Origin: Chrysemys picta bellii
Lineage: Eukaryota; Chordata; Testudines; Emydidae
NCBI RefSeq assembly: GCF_011386835.1
Contig: NC_088800.1
Span: 3,782,001-3,846,000 of the forward strand
Direction: 5' to 3'
Length of the DNA stretch: 64,000 bases
Made by a program: the position numbers and the translations under genes
The notes under the pieces: generated by a model
The model's input: the letters and a program-made list of their open reading frames with translations, nothing else
Told to the model about the DNA's origin: nothing
The model's database searches: none
Shown: positions 24,831-36,270 of the stretch, piece after piece
How the letters are laid out: every line of letters begins with the position of its first letter
Position numbering within the stretch: position 1 is the first letter of the stretch

Positions 24831-26397
24831 TTCAATAGAAGCCAATTCCAGAGCAAGGCATTTATCTCAAGGGCTATGCTGTGAAACAACAACCCACTTT
24901 GGATCCAGCTTCCACCCAAAGGAAATACTAGTCCAATGGAGGTTCCCATGGAGGGGGAAGCACATTAACCCTGGGGCTTCCCCTTCTTTGTTTGGGATGA
25001 CAAGCGACCAGAAGAGGCTGAAAAACCTGGCGGTCAAATGGGCACATAACACATTAGGCCAGAAAGAAGAGACAAAGTGGCTGGAAGTGCAGGGTTCTCA
25101 CAGGCCACAGGAATTATAATCACTGCGGAGGAAGCACCGGTATCCAGGCAGGACCGAAGCCAGTTGCTGATAGTCTTGCAAGAAAGTCTGTTCTTGAGAG
25201 GGACCCAGGCAAGTGTTGCTGCGTCACGAGGTTTGGTGCAGATAAGCGTTCAAACGGTCAGATGGCCACATGAGTTCAACTCCAAGACTCCTGAGAGTTT
25301 GACCATCACTACGGCTTACCCCCTTGGTGCCGTACGTCATCTTGTTTTGGCGTCTGTCCCTCCTAGTATGGGATGGCAGTAGAGGGAGGCACTTTCCATT
25401 ACAGGTCCCATCTCCTTTCATCCATCCCTCCTCCCCAAACCAGAGATACCCCTCTTCCATCTTCCTGGACAACTGCCCCAACTCTCCTGGGATTGCATTA
25501 AAGACTGTCACAGTCTCACGGCTGTTTTCTGATCTCCAGCTGGGTTTGCTGCAGTTCTGTGCTTCCTCCTGCAACACACCGGAGCCAGGCAAGCAAACCT
25601 GAGCCTAGCTGCTTCCTCTCCCCAGCAACTTGCAGCCGCGTCCGCCTACAGCGAGGCCCCACTACCTGCCCCAGCTGCATGCAGAGGCAAGAGCAATATC
25701 AGCAGGACCTTCTGTGTGACATTCGTATAAGCAGCGTCTTCATCTATCCTTTGTAAGGAGAAGGTGCAGGCCCAGGACAAAGCTTCTTCCAGCTTCTTTG
25801 CACTCCCCTTCAGGAAGTCTCTGAACTAGAGATGAACCCAGGATTCAATTCAGGATTTTGCTACCGCCCAGCTTTGCTTTCAGCTCTCTCCTCTACTTCC
25901 CGCTTGCCTCGTTTTTAATTTGGGTGCCATGAAATGCAACCAGGAACATATCTGCATTTCTGCTCGGCCCTGGCCTTTACCAGCACATCAGAGGGAAGCC
26001 GTGCATTAGCCTCTCCATCCTGGGGCTTGCTGACGTGCTGGGCGAGCATTTCTGCACCTAGCCAGCACGGATTGTTACTTTTCTGACCTGCAGCGTGGAT
26101 TGCAGAAGAGAATCCCCCAGTTTTGTACTGCCCGTCTGTTACAATCAACCAGCCAACAGGGCCCATCCTTCTTCTTGGTGCCTAAGTGTAAGACATCATC
26201 TGACGAGTTTGGACTTCCGTTTACATCAATCCCCTGCCAGTTTCTGGGGAGTGGCTCCTCCTGCCAGTCTGCCCACTCAGTAATAGTGCACCCTGCACAA
26301 CTCAGACAGCCACACCCCCGAGGTGCTGCAGGAACCCACTGGCAGAAAACAAAGACTCCAGCTTGTGGCTAATTGCTTGCACAGTTGATGCAACTCA
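24831..26397. other. Intronic sequence, nothing recognised
   Basis: No repeat ends, exons or RNA genes seen. Confidence 0.45.
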
Positions 26398-26405
26398 GCT
26401 CTAGC

Positions 26406-26529
26406 TAGGGTGACCAGATGTCCCGATTTTATAGGGACAGTCCCGATTTTTGGGTCTTTTTCTTATATAGGCTCCTATTACCCCCCACCCCCTGTCCCGA
26501 TTTTTCACATTTGCTGTCTGGTCACCCTA
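26406..26529. mobile_element. Non-autonomous hAT-like transposon (124 bp) with exact 8-bp target duplication
   Basis: Starts TAGGGTGACCAGA and ends TCTGGTCACCCTA, a 13-bp perfect inverted repeat. GCTCTAGC flanks both sides (26398-26405 and 26530-26537). The interior repeats TCCCGATTTT three times (26421, 26441 and near 26495). Confidence 0.92.
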
Positions 26530-26537
26530 GCTCTAGC

Positions 26538-28184
26538 TCATGAAGTCCATGTTAGTGTCAGACAATTGCTTGAAGTTTAGCTTGCACTTGGTAACAGTCA
26601 GATAAAATTACAGGCCGTTGGCACTGCTTATTAAACATTTCTACTGTAACAGCGAATGCCACAAGCCCACCCCCAAGCGGGGTTCTTCACAATCCCTGTC
26701 CCAACGAGCTACTTGCAGCATTGTTCAAGGGCTTGTCTACACTAGATTTGCCCCATAACCTTTCTTTCCTATTGCCGACATTTGCAACTCAATTGGAGGG
26801 AGTGCTAGAGCAGACTAGCCACTGGTTGGTTATTGGCGAGGCCTGTCTCTGCAAGAGCCCCTACCATTGCTGACGCTGATGGGACTGCATCTGGGACAGC
26901 ATCTGGGACAGCAAGGATGGAGTTTGTCCAGTGGAGACAGTCTGGCTTGTTTCTCCTGGCACGCCCACTGGGAATCTTTGCTTTTGTTGGTTTGAACAAG
27001 ATTCTTGGATTTTCGTTTTGCCTTTATTATAGATTTTTTTTCTTTTCATGCTCTCAATCCTTTGCCTGGAATTACAGAGTTCTGTCAGATAAAGATTTTC
27101 TACTAGCATAAACTAAACGTCTTCTCTCCCTTAAAGAGCTCACGGAACAAAAATGCCATCCTATTACAGAGCTAGCAATATACCAGTCACACAGTTCTTC
27201 CACAAAGCCTTTTCTAAATCACTGCAAGAATCCTTCCCTCCCCGGGTCCGAGAGCTGCACCCACTGACCAACATATCATCGGAACTATTTAGCCAGGGCT
27301 CAGACCGGCACGCACACTCCTGTGCCTGTCTACTTTTATATAAAGCACAACAGCAAAAGACCTAAGTACTGACGGACCTTATTCTTTCCCAGCTGTGCCG
27401 AAACAAGCATCTATTGTTAGCTGCAGTAAGGCAGCGAAAAGATGAACCATTGAGACGATCATCAGGCCAGTCCCGTGAAATGTCATGCCCACAGCTACAC
27501 CACGTTATTCAGCCTGGCGTAGCCAATTCATCCCCACCCATTGGAAATGCCATTCAGTGCCATGACACCATCAGATTACTTGTGGTCATGACACCATGTG
27601 ACTAACAGCCACAGGACTCTGGGGAAGAGCTGGTTTCTAACTCTTCGGAGTGTCACACAAAAAGCTTTTAGAAACAACTGTTCTCCATGGGGAAGGTACA
27701 GAGTGGCCCATTATGCCTGGCTTCCATTCTCCCCATCTGTCCTTCCAAGGATGTTAACACAGGGCACAGTCTTCTCTCTGTGTGCATGTGCAGTGCTCAT
27801 TATTGGTAATCAGAGTTAAGTACGCACAGCCAGAGAAGAATATAAACACCTCCCTATTTCAGTTAATAGCCGCAGGCAAGGTATTTTCCATTCTTCTGCC
27901 TCCACACAATGGGCTACTTTTTATAGGGAGCAGAATGGGGCAGGGCAAAGTATCAACTGCATTTCATTATGGTCTCCCTTGATTTGACATTTTTTATTCC
28001 TGGGTATTTATGTGGGTCACAGCAGAAATCCATTGGAGGCACTTTGATGTTGTATACAATCATTAATACACATTAACACTGGATTTGATGGTAGGAGAGA
28101 TGCAAGACTTTGCATGTTGTAAACAGCTTCAGTTTTTAATCATTTATTCTGCTTCTTGTTGCTCTCTTTGCCTGGGGGCACGGG
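26538..28184. other. Intronic sequence; short MITE-like end near 26731
   Basis: GGGCTTGTCTACACTAGATT at 26730-26749 resembles the terminus of the 28261/29538 MITE family, but no opposite end was found. Nothing else recognised. Confidence 0.4.
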
Positions 28185-28260
28185 AATCTAGTGGATTAGG
28201 CGTAAGAGTGGGAGACCGGAGACCTAGGTTCTAGCTCCATGCGTTATTCTGCAACACTTC
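28185..28260 (+). repeat. MIR-like relic, head only
   Basis: AATCTAGTGGATTAGGCGTA and GAGACCTAGGTTCTAGCTCC match a MIR/CORE-SINE head. It stops where the MITE at 28261 begins. Confidence 0.5.
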
Positions 28261-28535
28261 GGGCTTTTCTACACCTGCAGCACAGCAGAGGGGCAGCCGC
28301 CCGGTTACAGCTGTGCCGCTGTAGCGCTTACCGAAGTTGCTACCTACGCTGACAGGAGAGCTTCTCCCATTGGCGTAGGTGCTCCACCTCCCCGAGAGCT
28401 GGCAGCTATGTCAACGGGAGAAGCCTGCTGTTCATGCTGTCTACACCGGGAGTTAGGACAATATAACTGTATTGCTCACAGGTGTGGATTTTCCACACCC
28501 CTGAGCGAAGTAGTTATACCGACATTAAGCTTTGG
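28261..28535. mobile_element. MITE related to the element at 29538, copy 1
   Basis: Starts GGGCTTTTCTACACC and contains GCTGACAGGAGAGCTTCTCC, CACCTCCCCGAGAG, GGATTTTCCACACCCCTGAGC and GTAGTTATACCGACAT. The same words occur in the same order at 29538-29818. The expected inverted terminus is not present at the right end, so this copy is rearranged or truncated there. Confidence 0.7.
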
Positions 28536-28556
28536 TCTACACTACAGCCTTGTCAC

Positions 28557-28648
28557 GAGGGCCAGGTTTTTGAAGGTGTTTAAACACCTAGCTCCCAAAT
28601 CAAATGGGATTTAGGTGCCTAAATACGTTTAAAAATCTGGCCCTTGAC
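28557..28648. mobile_element. Short inverted-repeat element, 'AGGGCCAG...CTGGCCCT'
   Basis: AGGGCCAGGTTTTTGAAGG at the left is mirrored by TTTAAAAATCTGGCCCT at the right, with an inner TTTAAACACCTA / TTTAGGTGCCTAAA pairing. Related words occur at 33045-33115 and 62620-62900. No target duplication resolved. Confidence 0.5.
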
Positions 28649-29254
28649 TTTCTTTTCTCAGCCTCAGTTCTGAGTCAGCAAATACACATGGTGATACTTA
28701 TTTCTCTTTGCTGTGTGGCTGACGTGATGTGTTTGTGAAGCACCATCCGTGTTTGCTCTGATCAGCCAGTTTTAGAGGTCAGAAAGCAGGACTGCCTGGC
28801 TAGCAGCCCATGTTCTGTCTGTATTAGGTGTCTCCGAGAATTCCCTATCACCACCTCCTGCTTTTCTGGGCATTAGTGACCTGGGCCTCCTGGAATATAT
28901 TGTAAGGTTTGGTCAACTTTCACAGTCCTTAGATCAAACTAAAGTGCTTCAGAGTTTAAAATCTAAAGGGAACACAAACAACCTCCCCAAAAAATCCTGC
29001 TTTATATACATAAACATTCTTGTTCCTAACTTCAAAACGTGCACACCAATTTTCTGCCTTAGGTCTGAAGGAAATCTACAAAACCAGACAAGTTCGAGAC
29101 AGATTAGTTCAGCTTTTGAGGATTTATGGCTGCACAAGAAACATTTTTCTCTAACAAATGCAGGAAAGTTGGGTTCTTTCACAATGCATGTGTTATAAGA
29201 GTGCGCTGTGTCTTTTTATATGTAAATAGTTAATAAGACCAGGTTGTGTGGTGT
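28649..29254. other. Intronic sequence, nothing recognised
   Basis: No assignable feature. Confidence 0.4.
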
Positions 29255-29356
29255 GTTGTTGTAGCCGGGTCAGTCCCGGGCTATTAGAGAGACAAGGTGG
29301 GGGAGGTAATATCTTTTAGTGGACCAACATTACCTTGCCCACCTTGTCTCTCTAAA
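29255..29356. repeat. Foldback-ended copy of the 'AGAGAGACAAGGTGG' repeat
   Basis: Carries GTTGTAGCCGGGTCAGTCCC and then an inverted pair: 29284-29310 against 29329-29355, 27 bp with two mismatches, around an 18-bp loop (ATCTTTTAGTGGACCAAC). The left part is the known family orientation; the right part is an inverted partial copy. Same family as 4165-4262. Confidence 0.7.
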
Positions 29357-29537
29357 AAGACAAGGTGACAGTAGATGGTGCTTGTGAAGATGTAACGTAG
29401 TTCCCCAGGTGTTGGAAGGACCAACAAAAAACGTGCTGTACATTGCAAATGGCTCTCTCTACGCAGCTCTTCACACCATGTCAGAAGTAAGACAGAACAC
29501 TGCACTAGTTCTTCCTTGCGGCTGACCAGAGGCACTG

Positions 29538-29818
29538 AGGGCAGGTCCACACTTAAACCGCTGCACTGGTAAGAGGTGCACCACTGTAGCACTTAAGTGA
29601 AGCTGCTCCTACGCTGACAAGAGAACTTCTCCCATCTGTATGGTTAATCCACCCCCGCGAGAGGCGGTAGCTGTGTCGATGGGAAAAGCTCTCCCGCCAA
29701 CATAGCGCTGTCTACCCTGGTGGTTACGTCGGTGTAATTACACCGCTCAGGGCTGTGGATTTTTCACACTCCTGAGCAATGTAGTTATACCGATATAGGG
29801 CTGTAGTGTAGACGTGGC
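29538..29818. mobile_element. MITE related to the element at 28261, copy 2
   Basis: Starts GGGCAGGTCCACACTTA and ends TAGTGTAGACGTGGC, approximate inverted termini. The interior matches the 28261 copy (ACGCTGACAAGAGAACTTCT, GATTTTTCACACTCCTGAGC, GTAGTTATACCGATAT). A non-autonomous DNA transposon, superfamily not determined because the target duplication is unclear. Confidence 0.75.
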
Positions 29819-30479
29819 AGCAATGGCTGTGAGCAATATTCTACTCCCTGGTATGATGCAAATTCACGGGAATGTCTGAAAACTGGAGCTTCTGCAGGGC
29901 CTCAAGGACAAACCAAGGTGGCTGCAAGACTGGACAGAGAAAGCACGGCAATTAACCTGAGTGGCTGCCCAGAATGCAGCAACTGGGAAGGCCTGAATCA
30001 CAATGTGCTCCAAATTTCAAACCTATCCACCTCTGACTGGAGACTGAGCATGCCTCAGATTTGCTAAAATGATGAGATTGTAAAAGAGGGGTTAAAATGG
30101 AAGCTGCTATGTAGCCTTAACTCTAAAATGCACAGGTTTGCACCACCCTTTCCTAACAAAAGCCGGAACAGATGAAAACACTTCAGTGAAACATTACAAA
30201 TGTTGCCACCACTTTTGATTCTGTCACAAGTCTCGGGACCTTTGGCTTTTCTCTTAGCACCCCAGCTTCTGGGGTCACCGGGTTTTATGAGAATCTCAGC
30301 TTTCATTTTAAAAACATTTCCCTAGCCCTCATGGTTGCGGAGAAAACTTGAGCCAAATGCCCCTATAGGCTCAAAAAGCCAGAAGGTAAATAAACGCCAA
30401 TTGTATTATTTGTAAAATCGCAGGATTTTAAAGCCAATCCTGTGACTTTGGGGGCCTGAGTCTTGATTTGTGAGAAATA

Positions 30480-30560
30480 CTAACTTAAGCACATGCTTAA
30501 CTGTAAATACTCAAGTCAACGAGAGTTAAGCATATGCTTCAGTGCTTTGCTGAAGTGGGA
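30480..30560. repeat. Inverted 'TTAAGCACATGCTTAA' repeat
   Basis: CTTAAGCACATGCTTAACTG at the left and GTTAAGCATATGCTTCAGTG at the right surround TCAAGTCAACGAGAG. This is a palindromic dispersed repeat type I recognise from turtles, crocodilians and birds. Confidence 0.55.
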
Positions 30561-33175
30561 CTTAAGTCATTTTTTTAAATATTGGTAAAATGAACACTAC
30601 TTGTTTAGCCCTAAAAAGCAATCTGCCAGAGAAAGCTTGAGACTTCCTGAAAGAGCTCAAAGAGTCAAGCCGAACCAGGTCACAGCCAAACCACGCATTC
30701 AGAATCTTTATTGGAAGTTGTCCTTTCCTGGCCCACTCTCAACCAGAATCCAAACATATCCCTTGAAACAGTTATTCCTTAGAGGATTGTGAAGAAGTCA
30801 GCTGCATTACTCATTAGAGCGACAGCGCTTAACCCTGTTTAATATCCAACACATCCATATCTCACTTAACAAACATGCTACGGCACTGGGGAAAATATTG
30901 GTATTTTAGTTGCAAGAGAGCCAATCACAAAGTCTCACACATCACACAATTAAGTCCCCCCCTCTCTCCCCCAAAAAACAACCTCCAGGAGGCACCAACT
31001 CCGATGTTTCACTTTTGTGCAGATAGTAAAAATGGAACCTTTCACGCAGCTTTCCTGTAAGTTGAGCAATTTCATTTCCACCCCATTACTTGTCCTACTT
31101 ACTGGTAAGGTTGCAAACACTTTTTGTTTTTTTGGAAGAAGGAGACATACAGCACGAAATAAAGAAGAATCTCCTTAAGTTACTAGCAGTATTAAAGGTT
31201 AGGTTCAGTAAATGAGCTCCCCCCAAAAACACACAGACAGGTTTGACAGTCCAGCAGAGGGCAGTCGCACACAAATCCTATGTTACACAACATAGAGAAA
31301 TAAGGTGAGCTCAAGAAAACGGGGGAGGAGGGAGTTGTTTTCGTGTTTTTAAAAAGAAAGCTTTCCAGGATTTTAGCATGCACTGCAATAAAAGGAGTAA
31401 TTGACATTACTTTAATATGATTGCCACGTAATGAGAGAGAATTTATTTGAAAATGTTAAAGATGCATCTAAACGTGTAATATCTTTCCAAATTAAATACA
31501 GTATATATATATATAGAGAGAGAGAGAGCTCAACCAGTGTCTTGAATATGTCTAGGTGCATGCGTCTTCACGGCACAGAGAAAATAGGTCTATTACATTA
31601 ACAAGACTGTGGTCCAAGCTGCAATTTATTGCAAAGACTGTGCCTGGAAGTGAAAATGAACCAAAGTGCATTTCTACCCATTGCTTTTAGATAGCAAACG
31701 ACTGGCTCATTTTCCTGAATTGTTTTCATGTGCAGAGTTCCCCACCCAATTCCTCTGGACTGTGGTCATGGCTACAATGAGCTTTGTCTGCCCGTGTTTA
31801 TTCTGCTCCTGCTAACAGGGACAGTGATAGGGCTATTGGTGAGTCAGGGCACACAGACGTTCTCCGTATCGCTCCTCTTCAACTGAAGTAATTCTTGTGT
31901 CAGTGCTGGACGATAATGTGGATGAGTGGGCAGCCTTTCTGCTTAGTTTTTCTTTTCCTTTTAGCTCCAGCACCAAAGATCATGGGCGCTCCCACACCCA
32001 CTCTGGAAAAAAAGACAGCACAAGTTTTATAGTGGTGGGAGAGCCTGGTTCTGTAGGGTCCACAACACTGCAATCCTCATCGGTTTGATGATGCAGCAAT
32101 GTGGAGAGGTGTGAGGTGAGAGGATGCAAAACGGGATGAAGGAGCCGGGGGGAGCCGGGGCGGTTGGGTTTAAGAGACAGATGGAAGGACATGGCAACAC
32201 GTGGAGAAGATAGATCGCAGGAAGGAGATATCTACTGAAAGAAAATGTAATCCTGTGTTATTGCTTTCCAATGTAAACAGCCCTCTGGAAGCAGCTAAAC
32301 ATTCACATTCTTATGACACAAACACTCAAGAGTGCAAATAGATTTGTCTAGTCTACATGAAAAATTATGTAAATTTATTTATTGAGTCCTCCAAGGTCTT
32401 AGCCTGACCGTCTACAGTTAAACTATTAGGCTACCTCTCCCCCGCTCTTAGTTATGTCCTGTCAGAAGATCTAAGGGTTTTTATTTTAGGCAGCAGCAAA
32501 TTTTGAACTTGGCCACTACTGAGGTTGCAAACATCTGACAAGGAAGTCTGGGTCTCTTTACAAGCTTAGTTTCTTTTCGTTTCCATTTGTTAGATGAGTT
32601 TGATTGGGGCTTTTGAGATGGAAGTCGCAGGAAGTGAGCGGAGAGACCAATGGAGGGAGACCCCAAGGATGGGTTTCTGAAGAGAAAAGAGTGATTCCTT
32701 CTGAGGAGGGGCAAAGGGGCCATGGAGACCCACTGATGATTACCAAGGAGAAGATGGAGGGCAATGGAATGGGCTGCTGCAGCTATAGAAGGGATCTGGG
32801 ACCACATATTTTGTGCTAAGTAACAAGTTGAAGTGCAGTTTTTGACTGAACACGCAGCAGTTTAATCCCAATTTGGATGGGCGATGAATAGCATCATCCT
32901 ACCCACCAAGACAGAAGAGCAATTCTAGCCAACTATGATAGTACTCAGGTGGTCGGGGTAATTTTAGCTGGATAGTAGGGAAACCCTGGACAGGGCATGA
33001 GTAGTGCCTTCATTTCTGGTTCTGTATGAGGCTGGGAGAAGTCAAGGTCAAAATTTTCAAAAGTGCCCTCTGATTTTTTTTTACGGCTCAGATTTTAGCA
33101 CCTGGGGGCACCTACTGAAGAGCAAAACCAAGACTCCTGCACTGCTACATAACACAATCTGTAGCAAAAACAAGA
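30561..33175. other. Intronic sequence, mostly unassigned
   Basis: Includes an (AT)n/(AG)n tract at 31500-31528 and a piece of the CAAAATTTTCAAAAGTG / CAGATTTTAGCACCTG repeat at 33045-33115. Nothing else recognised. Confidence 0.4.
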
Positions 33176-33179
33176 CTGG

Positions 33180-33360
33180 TCCAAAAATGGGGTTTCATGA
33201 AAAAAAAAATTAAATGACAAATTCCTTTTTGGCCACCCCACCAAAATACCATCAGAAATTTTTCATCAAAAAACAAACAAACAAACAAAAAAAACATTCA
33301 ATTTGAATCTAAACAATTTTTTTGGTTTGTTTTCAGGGTTTCGGTTTTGATTTGCCTTTG
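33180..33360. repeat. AT-rich interspersed repeat
   Basis: Dense in AAAATGGGGTTTCATG, CATCAGAAATTTTTCATC and a (CAAA)n stretch near 33268. Same compositional class as 8086-8400. Confidence 0.4.
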
Positions 33361-35220
33361 TCTTGACTTCTTTGGTGCATCTGGCCACACCCTCTTCCGG
33401 GAGCTGGCAAGTCTTTTGCAGATATTCTACACTGGACCTTTTCTGTGTTTCAAGTTGGTTTGGTGAGTACGAAGCAGGTGGGCTTGGCTCATGCTTAGAA
33501 CATGCAGGCAGGTTTTATAGCAAGTTGGGGTGATTTCTGGTATGCAACAATGGGAACATATGGCCCAAAATATGCAAATGTACTGTTGCTTTAAAAACAT
33601 TTTCTAATGCAGAACAGTGCGCAGAAAAGAAAAGGAAAGTTAGGAGCAAATGAAATCCTGGAGTAGATCTGCCGTATCTAGGTTACCTTGATTATGTTTC
33701 ACTAAATATGGATGAACGCTAATTAGCAGGTTGCTTATTTCCAGAAAAAATTGATTTACTCTTAATGAACTAATCAGATTCTATTTTTAAAAATGATAAA
33801 ATTATAACATTGCACCAAGGAGTCCGTATTCAGTTTTCAACATTTCACCAAGCTCTGTTCTGATAAGAATGAATGAAATGACTGTCTCGATATTTAATAT
33901 TCATGAGGTCTTCTAAATCTTTGGTGATGATTCCTCCAGGTATCGACTGCAACTAATTTAGTGTACTGTCTGTTCCTAATCCATTGCTCCCATGTTGGAT
34001 TTACCAGAAATAAAAAGCGATGTGTTAGCAACAAAGGCTTAACAGCTACAGGTTTACAGCGGCTCAACATTATTGGAGTATGGGTTGGCATATTCATAAT
34101 TATAGGCTAAAAAGATTCAGTAGCTGAAACACTGAATAGAACAGGAAAAATACATTCGTCTCCATCTCTGGCCTAACACTGTTTAGCTCCAGCTACTTGT
34201 TTTTAGAATATTAATAAGATTCAAGCTGTGCACTGTAATTAAAATGCTGATTACAGTTTCCTCCATCTGCAATTGATTCTACGCAAGAAATTAAAGACAA
34301 ATTCACAAGAGACCTGGAAAGTTTACTGGAGTCATTTAAAAAAAAAAAACAGACTGATAGGCTTAGGAAAGCAGTGATGCAAGAATTCAGATGTGATCTG
34401 TTCTTACAGCCGGCCGCAATATTCAGGTACCACTACATCCCAATGGCTGGCTGGCCAGGAAGCTTTCTATCCTTGTACAATATACACAGCTGAGTGTTAT
34501 GTTCATTATGCCAAAAGCCAGAAACCTTTACCCAGTTTATTTAATCAAATCCTCCCCAAAGTACTTGGGACAAACTGAACGTTGGGGTAAAATGATGTCA
34601 GTTGAGTTATTCCAAGACTGAGAGTAGCTCTTAGCAGAACGCTAAAGAGGTGTTCAATCAATGTTCATGATCCTGACCTGCACTCATTTACAAGGACAAG
34701 GAGATTTTGGAACCTGTCCAGCCTGAAGTTTATTGATCATGCAGCAAGAATCCGTAGGGTTTCCGTATAATGAATCCTTTGACTTTGTAGGAACTACAGG
34801 CATTATAAAATGGTTATTTTAAAAGCATACATTAAGTATAGATCTCCCCCCTCCCCCATACCTCCCTTCTTTTGCATTTCAGTTCAATCTGTCACAAGTC
34901 TGTTTCCTGAGCTTAAAGGCAAAACCCTGCCTCTCCAGTAGAAGTTGCACTAGGTGTTGTGGATAGGAAAGCAGAACAGGGGACTGGCAGCGTGTTTGTC
35001 ACAAGAGCCATCCTAATGATGCAAGATAGGATGCCTCGGAGCACTGCAGAGCAGGCAAGTCACACCGGACAGCAACACGCCCATCCTCACTCCTTAGAAA
35101 AGAGTAATGCATCCCTGGTCAGTATATGCTGGAGCTGAAAGCACGCAAGGTAGCATCTTGCTGGGCACTTACCATTCCTCCAGCCGGAGTACCACGCCCC
35201 TGTGAGGGTGAGACACACTA
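33361..35220. other. Repeat-poor intronic tract
   Basis: No transposon ends recognised. 33560-34330 is AT-rich, with many TAATTA / ATTTGCAT-like words and no low-complexity decay. It could be a conserved non-coding segment, but that is only a suggestion. Confidence 0.3.
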
Positions 35221-35225
35221 GTAAG

Positions 35226-35350
35226 AATAACAAGGAGTCCGGTGGCACCCACGAAAGCTTATGCCCAAATAAATCTGTTAGTCTTTAAGGTGCCACCGGA
35301 CTCCTTATTGTTTTTGTGGATACAGACTAACACGGCTATCTCCTGATACT
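35226..35350. repeat. Foldback-ended copy of the 'GGTGCCACCGGACTCC' repeat
   Basis: Right part in family order: CACGAAAGCTTATGCCC, AAATAAATCTGTTAGTC, GGTGCCACCGGACTCC, ACAGACTAACACGGCTA. Left part (35232-35249) is an exact 18-bp inverse of 35289-35306. A common turtle family; possibly Penelope-like. Confidence 0.7.
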
Positions 35351-35585
35351 GGTAAAAATTTTACCAAGTCTCCTTCACCCTGGGCACTTGATTTAGCCCA
35401 GTGCATATTAGGTCAAGGTTGAGCTACTCTTCTGATGGAGGCAAAGCAAACAAGATTAAAGTGTAAGATTTATTAAGTCTCTTCACGGTAATTGAAAGTT
35501 GAGCTGTTCATGTCACTAGCCAACTACTACCTGTCAATGCTGCACATGCAAAAGTGTAAGAAATTGCTTTCCAACCAAAGGTAGG

Positions 35586-36270
35586 TGTAGCAGGGTGGAC
35601 ACCTGCTCCTGCCTGGAAGGAAGGGCCTGAGATAGCCCAGGGAGTAGGCCGTGTGAAGGCGGAGCTGATTAGGGGAAGTGGCTGCAGCTGGGGGCCACGC
35701 CCCAAACAGCCTCAGCAGGTCCTATAAAGGCTGGGAGCCAGGAGCTCAGGCCAGAGTCGCTCTCTGCCTTGAGAGAGAGAAGGGCCTGGCTGCAGGGAGC
35801 TAGACAGGATACCTGTAGTGGAGCAGGGCTGGGGAAAGGCTGGGGAGCTCCAGCCTGGAAAGCCCCAGGCTGCGGCCTAGGAGAAGGCCAAGGGGTACCG
35901 GGGTTTGCAGAGGGCAGCCCAGGGCTAGGCCAAGGCAGCAGGTCCAAACCCCCCTTGCCAGTGATGAGTGGCCTATACTGCAGTCTGCCCCAGGGAGCGG
36001 GGGCTAGTTGGTGACTGGCAGTGGCCTAGTGCTGAGGCAAGGTGGGGCTAGTGGGTGGGGGTTCCCCGGGGGGGGACCCAGATCTGTGGGGTACTGCCAG
36101 GGGGCAGCAACCCAGAGCAAGGGGCACCAGGGGTCCTGGGAGGGACACAGGTGCCAGAAGTAGGGATAAGGCGGATCACCGGCCTGCAGAGGGCGCTCCA
36201 GATGCTGGACGAGCTGATTCCCCGGAGTAACCAGTAGGGGGCGCCGCAGGGGTGAGTCCGTACCCTTACA
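35586..36270 (+). mobile_element. Solo LTR-like element, copy 2 (plus)
   Basis: Starts TGTAGCAGGGTGG and ends CCCTTACA, 685 bp, with TG...CA termini. TATA box CCTATAAAGG at 35721-35730, then GAGAGAGAAGGGCCTGGC. Shares long blocks with the reverse copy at 19890-20560, with indels, so they are independent insertions of one family. Flanks GTAGG and GTAAT match at the first three positions only, so a 5-bp duplication is uncertain. No internal genes. Confidence 0.7.
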
